DNA of 64,000 nucleotides. Source: Crossiella sp. S99.2 (GTDB lineage: Bacteria; Actinomycetota; Actinomycetes; Mycobacteriales; Pseudonocardiaceae). The notes under the pieces were generated by a model, which did not search any database, had not been told where the DNA came from, and worked only from the letters and a program-made list of their open reading frames with translations. Below, one piece after another: positions 58,075-64,000 of the stretch (positions within the stretch are counted from its first letter, which is position 1; the number at the start of each line of letters is the position of its first letter). Both the position numbers and the translations under genes were made by a program. Location: assembly GCF_023094165.1 (NCBI RefSeq), contig NZ_JALMDK010000010.1:62001-126000 (forward strand), written 5' to 3'.

Positions 58075-58629
58075 ATGAGTGAACCGCTGCAACCGCCACG
58101 AATCAGCGCCTTCGCTCAACTGGCCGCCCCCGGCGCGCTGGTGGGTGTGCTGGCCGGCTCGGTCGCCGGTCTGCTGGCCTTGCTGGTCGGTCAGCCGCCG
58201 GGCTGGGCGCTGACCACCGCGCTCGGACTCGGGGTGCCACTGGCCCTGCTGGGCGGGCTGTACGGGATCGGCGCGGCCACCGGCCACATCCGGCTCGGCG
58301 TGTTCGCGCCGGCCGCGGTGTTCTGGCTCATCGGCTTCCCGCTGAGCAGGCTGATCCAGGAGATCGTGGTCCACCTGGTGATCGCGGGCAACCTGCGAGT
58401 GCCCGAGGATCTGCTCGGATTCCTGGCCTACCAGGGAATCGTGAGCGCCGGATTCGCGATCGGCTTCATCTGGCTGCACGAACGCCTTGCCCCACAGCTG
58501 TTCCGGCGGTTCGCTCCGCGCAACCCGTTGGCCGCTGCGGCTTTCGCCCGTTACGCCTCCCACGCGGAAACGGTGTGGGCGGCCAAGACCCGTGCCCGCG
58601 CGGCCCGTGCCGCTGCCCGAGGAGCCTGA
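58075..58629 (+). CDS. Small integral membrane protein (184 aa)
   Basis: Unrecognised membrane protein with four to five hydrophobic helices (residues about 15-38, 44-64, 74-92, 95-110, 125-143), one with the polar RLIQEIVVHLVIAGN, and a basic C-terminal tail rich in Ala/Arg (AAKTRARAARAAARG). Starts 5 bp after the Nramp-like stop; its own stop overlaps the terC start (TGATG). It may be a partner of either neighbour. Confidence 0.65.
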   Translation: MSEPLQPPRISAFAQLAAPGALVGVLAGSVAGLLALLVGQPPGWALTTALGLGVPLALLGGLYGIGAATGHIRLGVFAPAAVFWLIGFPLSRLIQEIVVHLVIAGNLRVPEDLLGFLAYQGIVSAGFAIGFIWLHERLAPQLFRRFAPRNPLAAAAFARYASHAETVWAAKTRARAARAAARGA

Positions 58630-59663
58630 TGACCTTCTCCATGTGGGTCTGGATCGCCACGGTGGGTGGTCTGGGCGCGATCGTCGCGTTCGACTTCTAC
58701 CTGGCGGCCCGCAACCCGAGGGATCCCTCGTTCACAGAATGTGTGGGCTGGACCGTCGCCTACGTCACCCTGGCCGTCCTTTTTGGACTCGGGGTGCTGT
58801 GGCTGGCCGGTCCGCGCTACGGCGGGGAGTTCTTCGCCGGCTGGATCACCGAGTACTCGCTGTCGGTGGACAACCTGTTCGTGTTCATGTTGATCATGAG
58901 CAGGTTCGCGGTGCCCAGGCTGTACCGGCAGAAGGTGTTGCTGGTGGGCATCGTGATCGCGTTGCTGATGCGCGCGGTGTTCATCGCGGTGGGCGCGGAA
59001 GCGGTGTCCCGGTTCAACTGGCTGTTCTACGTCTTCGGCGCTTTCCTGATCTTCACGGCGTGGAAGCTGCTCCGGCAGGACCCGAACGCGGAGGAGGAGT
59101 TCGCCGAGAACGTCGTCCTGCGCACGGTGAAGAAGTTCGCGCCCACCACCGACGACTACGTGGGCGCGAGGATGGTGACCCGGATCAATGGGCGGCGGAT
59201 GGTGACGCCGATGCTCATCGTGATGGTCGCGATCGGCACCACCGACCTGTTGTTCGCGCTGGACTCGATCCCGGCGATCTTCGGGCTGACCAAGGAGCCG
59301 TACCTGGTCTTCACCGCCAACGCGTTCGCGCTGATGGGGTTGCGCCAGTTGTTCTTCCTGATCGGCGGCCTGCTCGACCGGCTGGTCTACCTTTCGGTCG
59401 GCCTGGCCGTGATCCTGGCGTTCATCGGGGTGAAACTGGTGCTGGAGGCCATGCACGGCTCCGGTGTCCCGTGGGCGCCGACCATCTCCATCCAGCTGTC
59501 CCTGTCGTTCATTGTGGGGACGCTGGCGGTGACCATCATTGCTAGTGTGATCAAATCCAGGCGGACCGAACGAGCCGCTGCCGCCGCTGCGGCACCGGAA
59601 CCCGTGCGGACCGCTCAGGCCTCGTCCAGCTCAGCGGCGCTGGACGAGACCGGGACCGGATGA
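58629..59663 (+). CDS. TerC-family membrane protein
   Basis: A 344-residue TerC/Alx-type integral membrane protein, a family linked to tellurite resistance and Mn2+ export. Both acidic signature helices are present: ITEYSLSVDNLFVFMLIMSRF and GTTDLLFALDSIPAIFGLT, with RQKVLLVGIVIALLMRAVFI between. ATG 58629 overlaps the previous stop by one base. Ends in an Ala/Ser-rich tail. The last gene of the + strand membrane operon. Confidence 0.88.
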   Translation: MTFSMWVWIATVGGLGAIVAFDFYLAARNPRDPSFTECVGWTVAYVTLAVLFGLGVLWLAGPRYGGEFFAGWITEYSLSVDNLFVFMLIMSRFAVPRLYRQKVLLVGIVIALLMRAVFIAVGAEAVSRFNWLFYVFGAFLIFTAWKLLRQDPNAEEEFAENVVLRTVKKFAPTTDDYVGARMVTRINGRRMVTPMLIVMVAIGTTDLLFALDSIPAIFGLTKEPYLVFTANAFALMGLRQLFFLIGGLLDRLVYLSVGLAVILAFIGVKLVLEAMHGSGVPWAPTISIQLSLSFIVGTLAVTIIASVIKSRRTERAAAAAAAPEPVRTAQASSSSAALDETGTG

Positions 59664-59738
59664 GCCCGGCGCACTGGAGCTATCCCTGGATCCAGTGACC
59701 GGTTGTGCGGTACTCGGCAAACCAAGAGGTGGCCGGGG

Positions 59739-59936
59739 TCAGGAGGAGGCAACCTCCTGGCCCTGGCCATGCCGCGTGCCGGCCTGGCCCCGCAGGTAGT
59801 TCTCCACCCCAGCGGTGGGGTTCTTCTTCGCCTCGGCCATGGCCAGAGCCAGACCCAGGCCCTGCGGCCGGTCACCGCGGTAACCCAGGGGCTGCTGGGT
59901 CAGCGAACGCAGTAGCTGCTTGAACTTGCGCATCAT
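59739..59936 (-). CDS. Small basic protein (65 aa)
   Basis: Short open frame from ATG 59936 with a very strong GAGGAGGTG ribosome site six bases upstream, which is the main reason to accept it. Product begins MMRKFKQLLRSLTQQPLGYR and continues with an amphipathic Ala-rich part and GVENYLRG. No homologue recognised, no export signal. Convergent with terC. Confidence 0.5.
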   Translation of the reverse strand: MMRKFKQLLRSLTQQPLGYRGDRPQGLGLALAMAEAKKNPTAGVENYLRGQAGTRHGQGQEVASS

Positions 59937-60035
59937 CAATACACCTCCTCACATCAGGGATATACCCGAGCGGCAACGGCGCCATTCGGGAGTGTGTCGC
60001 AGCGAACTCCGGGAAATCCCAGAGCTTGGCGGTCC

Positions 60036-60803
60036 TTAGGGCTTGACGGGCGCGGTGCGGGCCACCGTGCGCCGGCGGCGCCGCAACGGCACCTCCGGCG
60101 CGGGCGTCTCGGCCGGCGCGCTCTGCCGGGCCTCCAGGTAGGACTGCCGGGTGCGGTCGGTGTGCTCACGCATGATCTCCGCGGCCCGCTCGGCGTCGCC
60201 GGTGGAGATCGCGCTGATCAGCTTGCGGTGCTCGCGCCAGGACTGCTTGCCGCGCTGGCGGGCGACCGGGGTGTAGAACCAGCGCACCCGGCGGTCTACC
60301 TGGGCGGCCAGTTCGAGCAGCACCTTGTTGCCGGAGAGTTCGGTGACGTAGCGGTGCAGGGCCGCGTTGGCGGCCACCGCCCCGTCCACGTCGTCGGCCA
60401 TGACCGCGGCCTCGCCCTGCTGGCAGATCTCGCGCAGCCGGGCCACTCCGTCCTTGTCCGCGTTCAGCGCGGCCAGCCGCGCCGACTCGGTCTCCAGCAG
60501 GGTGCGCACGGCCAGGAGCTGGTCCGCCTCCTGCTCGGTCGGCACGTGCACGAACGCGCCGTATCCGGGTACCAGATCGACCCAGCCCTCGTTGTTGAGC
60601 CACTGGAGCGCCTCGCGCACCGGCTGCCGGGAGACCCCCAGCATCTCCGCCAGTTCGCCCTCGACCAGGTGCTGACCCGGGGCGAGGCTGCCGGTGATGA
60701 TGAGGTCGAGCAGGGCCTCGAAGACCCGCTCCCGCAAGGGGACCGGCCGATCGATCCGGCGTGCGGCCGTGCCCTGCGCCAACTCCGACATCGTGTGCTC
60801 CAT
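60036..60803 (-). CDS. GntR-family regulator (FCD/FadR subfamily)
   Basis: A 255-residue repressor or activator. N-terminal winged helix: VFEALLDLIITGSLAPGQHL then LAEMLGVSRQPVREALQWL and WVDLVPGYGAFV (residues about 26-85), the GntR signature. C-terminal FCD domain (residues 92-215) with LLAVRTLLETESARLAA, NAALHRYVTELSGN, and the metal/ligand His residues in LHRYV and WREHRKLISAI. A basic tail ends the protein. One CATACnGTATG-like site lies in its own promoter and five more in front of nearby genes; it is the obvious candidate to bind them, with an organic acid or acyl-CoA as ligand (inference). Confidence 0.9.
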   Translation of the reverse strand: MEHTMSELAQGTAARRIDRPVPLRERVFEALLDLIITGSLAPGQHLVEGELAEMLGVSRQPVREALQWLNNEGWVDLVPGYGAFVHVPTEQEADQLLAVRTLLETESARLAALNADKDGVARLREICQQGEAAVMADDVDGAVAANAALHRYVTELSGNKVLLELAAQVDRRVRWFYTPVARQRGKQSWREHRKLISAISTGDAERAAEIMREHTDRTRQSYLEARQSAPAETPAPEVPLRRRRRTVARTAPVKP

Positions 60804-60872
60804 GAGGTGAGGTGGGCGCTTTCGCCCGGTGTGCCGATCGTGACTCTATTGTGCCTGGTCGACTGCCTACAG

Positions 60873-60883
60873 CATACAGTGTT
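60873..60883. promoter_or_regulatory. GntR-type operator in the gntR promoter
   Basis: CATACAGTGTT, 70 bp upstream of gntR. The left half is perfect; the right half has two mismatches, which would suit weaker autoregulation. Confidence 0.5.
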
Positions 60884-61032
60884 CCAAATGCCTGAATTGC
60901 GTGAGCACGGCCACAAGCGGCAGACCACCCATACCGCGTACTCGATTCGGAAAGAAACACACCGATTGCGAGCAGTGCATCACCTTCCGCCACCAATCCG
61001 TATCTCATGATGCCCCAAATGGACGCTCGATC

Positions 61033-62376
61033 TCAGCGGACACGCTGGGTTGTCCAGAGCAAGGGGATTCGGCCGGGCTGCCGCAGCGACCTGCACAGCA
61101 GCGCCGAACTCAATGCCAGGGCTCCTGCCAGCAAGAACAGTGCCGGGTACCCCATGGTGGGGACGGCGGCGGCGGTGAGTCCGACCCCGGCGATGCCGCC
61201 AAATGCCTTGGCGCTGTAGACCACTGCATGTATCTCGCCGTGCCGCCGGTCCCCGAAGTACTCCCGGACCAGGCTGGCCACCATCGGATAACACGCCCCG
61301 CCCGCGCCCGCGAGTACCGCCGCGGCCAGGAGTAATGGCAGGGATCGATCGGCGGCGCTGGCTGCCAGCGCGGCCTGGGACAAGGCCAGCACGGTGAGGG
61401 TGGCGGCCAGGGTGCGGGCCCGGCCGATCCGGTCGGAGACCCGCAGCACCACCGCCCGCGCCACCCCGTTGCTGGCCACCAGCAGGGCGGTGGCCGCGCC
61501 GATCACCGGCGGGCTCAGCTCCAGCCGGGCGGCGAAGCCGGCGAAGGCGGCCACGGTGAACAGGGTGACCGCGCTGGCGCAGAACAGGATCACCGCGAGC
61601 GCGGGCAACGCGCCGATGCGCACCGCCTCTGCCGGCGAGTAGTCGCGGACCGCCGGGAGGTTGGCCGAGCCGGGGCCGCGGCGGCGGGACAGCGCCCACA
61701 CCCGCGGATCCACCTGCGGCGGCCACCAGTTCGGCGGCGGGTCCCGGAAGAGCACCCCAGCCACGGCGATCACCAGGCCCAGCACCAGGCCGGTGCGGTC
61801 CAGGGCGGGCACCAGGTTCGCCGCGGAGACCGCGGGGAAGACGAAGAGCAGGAACGGGATGGCGCCGCAGGCGAACGCGCCGGTGACCAGGCTGACCCGC
61901 ACGGCCGAGCGGTCCGGGAACCACTTGGCCACCGTGGACGCGCTCACCGCGTAGACCAGCCCGGCCCCCGCGCCGCCGAGTAGCGAGAAGCCCAGCAGGG
62001 CGCCGGAAAAGCCGGGTGCGCGACCGAGGGCCACTGGACCCAGCAGACACATCGCCGCGCCCAGCCACAGTAACGCCCGGGGACCGAGGACACCCCGCTC
62101 GCGCAGGTAAGCAACAGGTAAACCCACCCCGGCCTGGGCCACGATCCACAGCGCCAGCAACCAGAAGGTCTGGGTGACCGACCAGCCGTGCAGTGCGGCC
62201 ACCGCGGGCGCCAGCGCGCCGAAGGAGTACTGGAGGACACCCGCGGCGGCCATCGCGGCCAGTGGCGGCACCAGTTGCCAGGAGCGGGAACGGCCGGTCA
62301 GCAGCTCCGCGCTGGGGCCGACCCGGTAGTCGCGGCCGAAGCAGTCTCGCAGCTCGGCGGGTGGGGGAGTGGTCAT
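61033..62376 (-). CDS. OFA-type major facilitator (oxalate/formate antiporter family)
   Basis: A 447-residue, 12-helix MFS protein. The OFA features are in the middle: GLVYAVSASTVAKWFPDRSA after helix 4 and VLFRDPPPNWWPP in the loop after helix 6, which parallel OxlT-type carriers. DRIGRARTL in loop 8-9 is the usual MFS repeat. Exchange of oxalate for formate is the parsimonious role beside frc. ATG 62376 has GGGAGGA upstream. Divergent from sucC across 120 bp containing two operators. Confidence 0.85.
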   Translation of the reverse strand: MTTPPPAELRDCFGRDYRVGPSAELLTGRSRSWQLVPPLAAMAAAGVLQYSFGALAPAVAALHGWSVTQTFWLLALWIVAQAGVGLPVAYLRERGVLGPRALLWLGAAMCLLGPVALGRAPGFSGALLGFSLLGGAGAGLVYAVSASTVAKWFPDRSAVRVSLVTGAFACGAIPFLLFVFPAVSAANLVPALDRTGLVLGLVIAVAGVLFRDPPPNWWPPQVDPRVWALSRRRGPGSANLPAVRDYSPAEAVRIGALPALAVILFCASAVTLFTVAAFAGFAARLELSPPVIGAATALLVASNGVARAVVLRVSDRIGRARTLAATLTVLALSQAALAASAADRSLPLLLAAAVLAGAGGACYPMVASLVREYFGDRRHGEIHAVVYSAKAFGGIAGVGLTAAAVPTMGYPALFLLAGALALSSALLCRSLRQPGRIPLLWTTQRVR

Positions 62377-62393
62377 CGGTCCTCCCTCTACTA

Positions 62394-62410
62394 GATACTG
62401 TATGCAGTAT
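62394..62410. promoter_or_regulatory. GntR-type operator before the OFA transporter gene
   Basis: GATACTGTATG (10 of 11 to CATACnGTATG), overlapping ATACTG-TATG-CAGTAT, an inverted repeat with 6-bp arms. Only 17 bp from the transporter start codon. Confidence 0.65.
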
Positions 62411-62474
62411 ACATCGGGAAGCAATGCTGGGGACCTGCTGAAATCATGCGGCTTGGCTCTGGTGCTCAGTCTCA

Positions 62475-62490
62475 CATACTGTATACAGTA
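62475..62490. promoter_or_regulatory. GntR-type operator at sucC
   Basis: CATACTGTATA containing the perfect 14-bp palindrome TACTGTATACAGTA (62477-62490). It ends 6 bp before the sucC GTG and contains TATACA (62482-62487), a possible -10 box. With no ribosome site between, the mRNA is probably leaderless. Confidence 0.65.
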
Positions 62491-62496
62491 GGCGGC

Positions 62497-63669
62497 GTGG
62501 ATCTGTACGAGTACCAGGCGAAGGATCTCTTCGCACAGCACGGGGTCCCGGTGGGTCCGCCGCAGCGGGTCGTCGAGGATCCGGCCGACGCCCGCGCGGC
62601 GGCGGCCGAGTGGGGCAGCCGGGTGGTGGTCAAGGCGCAGGTGAAAACCGGCGGCCGTGGCAAGGCGGGCGGAGTCAAGCTCGCCGTCGACCCGGAGGAC
62701 GCGGAACGCAAGGCCGGAGCCATTCTGGGGCTGGACATCAAGGGGCACGTGGTGCGCCGGGTGCTGGTGACCCCCGCTTCGGAGATCGCCGAGGAGTACT
62801 ACGTCTCCTTCTTGCTCGACCGGACCCAGCGCACGTTCCTGGCGATGGCCTCGGTCGAGGGCGGGATGGACATCGAGGAGGTCGCTGCCACCACTCCGGC
62901 GGCCCTCGCCAAGGTGCCCGTTGACGCCCTGCGTGGCGTCGACCTGGCCAAGGCCAGGGAAATCGTCGCTGCCGCCGCGTTCCCGGCCGAGGTGGCCGAG
63001 GAGGTAGCCGCGGTGCTGGTGAAGCTGTGGAACACCTTTGTAGCCGAGGACGCCACCCTGGTGGAGGTCAATCCACTGGTCCGTGACCCCCAGGGCAACA
63101 TTCTCGCCCTGGACGGCAAGGTGACCCTGGACGAGAACGCCGATTTCCGGCATCCCGGGCACGGCGAGCTGGTCGACGCGGCCGCGGAGAACGAGTTGGA
63201 GGCCAGGGCGAAGGCCAAGGGCCTCAACTACGTCAAGCTGGACGGGCAGGTCGGCGTGATCGGCAACGGCGCGGGCCTGGTGATGTCCACATTGGACGTG
63301 GTGGCCTATGCGGGCGAGCGCCACAAGGGCGTGAAACCGGCCAACTTCCTCGACATCGGCGGCGGCGCCTCCGCCCAGGTGATGGCCGACGGCCTGGAGA
63401 TCATCCTGGGTGATCCGGACGTGCGCTCGGTCTTCGTCAACGTCTTCGGTGGCATCACCGCCTGCGACGCGGTGGCCAACGGCATCGTCGCGGCGCTGGA
63501 GATCCTGGGCGCGGACGCGGCGAAACCGTTGGTGGTGCGCCTGGACGGCAACAACGTCGAGGAAGGCCGCCGGATCCTGGCCGAGGCGGACCACCCGCTG
63601 GTGACCGTGGTGGACACGATGGACAACGCGGCCGACAAGGCCGCCGAACTGGCAGCCGCGGGGGTATGA
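62497..63669 (+). CDS. sucC: Succinyl-CoA synthetase (ADP-forming) beta subunit
   Basis: A 390-residue ATP-grasp subunit of succinate-CoA ligase. GTG 62497 gives the canonical VDLYEYQAKDLFAQHGVPV start. Other landmarks: VVVKAQVKTGGRGKAGGVKLA, EYYVSFLLDRTQRTFLAMASVEGGMDIEEVA, EVNPLVRDPQGNILALDGKV, and VNVFGGITACDAVANGIV. Full length. The start is only 6 bp after an operator, so this copy is probably regulated with the formyl-CoA genes rather than being the housekeeping one; malate or another acid as substrate cannot be excluded. Confidence 0.9.
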   Translation: MDLYEYQAKDLFAQHGVPVGPPQRVVEDPADARAAAAEWGSRVVVKAQVKTGGRGKAGGVKLAVDPEDAERKAGAILGLDIKGHVVRRVLVTPASEIAEEYYVSFLLDRTQRTFLAMASVEGGMDIEEVAATTPAALAKVPVDALRGVDLAKAREIVAAAAFPAEVAEEVAAVLVKLWNTFVAEDATLVEVNPLVRDPQGNILALDGKVTLDENADFRHPGHGELVDAAAENELEARAKAKGLNYVKLDGQVGVIGNGAGLVMSTLDVVAYAGERHKGVKPANFLDIGGGASAQVMADGLEIILGDPDVRSVFVNVFGGITACDAVANGIVAALEILGADAAKPLVVRLDGNNVEEGRRILAEADHPLVTVVDTMDNAADKAAELAAAGV

Positions 63670-63673
63670 GTCG

Positions 63674-64000
63674 ATGGCGATCTTCCTGACCGAGCACAGC
63701 CGGGTCATCGTGCAGGGCATGACCGGCGCCGAAGGTGTCAAGCACACCAGGCGGATGCTGGCTGCGGGCACCACCGTGGTCGGCGGCGTCACCCCGGGCA
63801 AGGGCGGCCAGTCCGTGGACTTCGACGGCGTGGCCGTGCCGGTGTTCGGCTCGGTGGCCGAGGCGATGACCGCGACCGGCGCGGACGTCACGGTGGTCTT
63901 CGTGCCGCCGCGCTTCGCCAAGGCCGCGGTGATCGAGGCCGTCGACGCCGGCATCGGCCTGGCGGTGGTGATCACCGAGGGCGTGCCCGTGCACGACACG
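63674..64000 (+). CDS. sucD: Succinyl-CoA synthetase alpha subunit (3' end cut by window)
   Basis: First 109 codons of the alpha subunit, ATG 63674, 4 bp after the sucC stop. CoA-binding Rossmann region is visible: VIVQGMTGAEGVKHTRRML, TVVGGVTPGKGGQSVDFDGV, PVFGSVAEAM, and VVITEGVPVHDT at the edge. The phospho-histidine lies beyond the window. Confidence 0.9.
   Translation, partial: MAIFLTEHSRVIVQGMTGAEGVKHTRRMLAAGTTVVGGVTPGKGGQSVDFDGVAVPVFGSVAEAMTATGADVTVVFVPPRFAKAAVIEAVDAGIGLAVVITEGVPVHDT

Noticed and set aside
62377..63999. N-terminal extension joining the OFA transporter frame to a long reverse frame across sucC
   Set aside because: The transporter start at 62376 has a ribosome site and the extension lies antisense to sucC/sucD.

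Overview
The window is very GC-rich, with many GTG starts, long coding runs and NarL-type two-component systems. It also carries DUF4232, DUF5107, deazaflavin-dependent reductase and Tat or lipoprotein secretion genes. This points to a filamentous actinomycete, most likely Pseudonocardiaceae-like (family placement is inference). No rRNA, tRNA, CRISPR array, transposase or phage gene was recognised. The first gene (ChaA-like antiporter) and the last (sucD) are cut by the window edges.

Layout. 0-13.7 kb: an antiporter end, small secreted and membrane proteins, a deazaflavin-dependent reductase, TetR plus an epoxide-hydrolase-like enzyme sharing a motif, AraC, a secreted GH16 glucanase behind a CebR-like palindrome, two tandem paralogues of unknown function, a DUF4231-like protein, GDPD, LysR/PhzF and GNAT. 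13.8-24 kb: an EAL-CBS-GGDEF protein, lycopene cyclase, RNase Z, an ABC exporter with two-component system, and a second two-component system. 24.3-28.2 kb: a 1290-residue secreted protein with a hydrophobic helix/coiled-coil core and a C-terminal beta-propeller-like repeat region. 28.2-40.1 kb: a GalNAc/galactosamine-type sugar locus (LacI, GH109, tagatose-6-P kinase, aldolase, AgaS, DeoR, ABC importer, DUF5107). 40.1-45.7 kb: hydrolase, P450, GH29 fucosidase, ArfB, and two clusters of an unusual 22-bp repeat.

45.7-64 kb is the most interesting part. It holds canonical formyl-CoA:oxalate CoA-transferase (frc), a ThDP enzyme of the oxalyl-CoA decarboxylase/2-hydroxyacyl-CoA lyase family, an ADP-forming acyl-CoA ligase, an OFA-type transporter, three membrane proteins (Nramp-like, small, TerC), a GntR/FCD regulator, MoaA, a truncated NuoE-NuoF protein, a PanE-like reductase, a SelB-like protein with a degraded GTPase site, and sucCD. 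Six short palindromes close to CATACnGTATG lie in front of moaA, the reductase/selB-like pair, the ThDP gene, gntR, the transporter and sucC. I infer one GntR-controlled regulon for oxalate (or a 2-hydroxy acid) through formyl-CoA to formate, with molybdenum-cofactor and formate-dehydrogenase-like functions attached.

Across the window a 13-bp palindrome, GTCCAC(T/A)GTGGAC, recurs inside unrelated genes in several reading frames, like a highly iterated palindrome. Function assignments rest on motifs read by eye; no database search was run.
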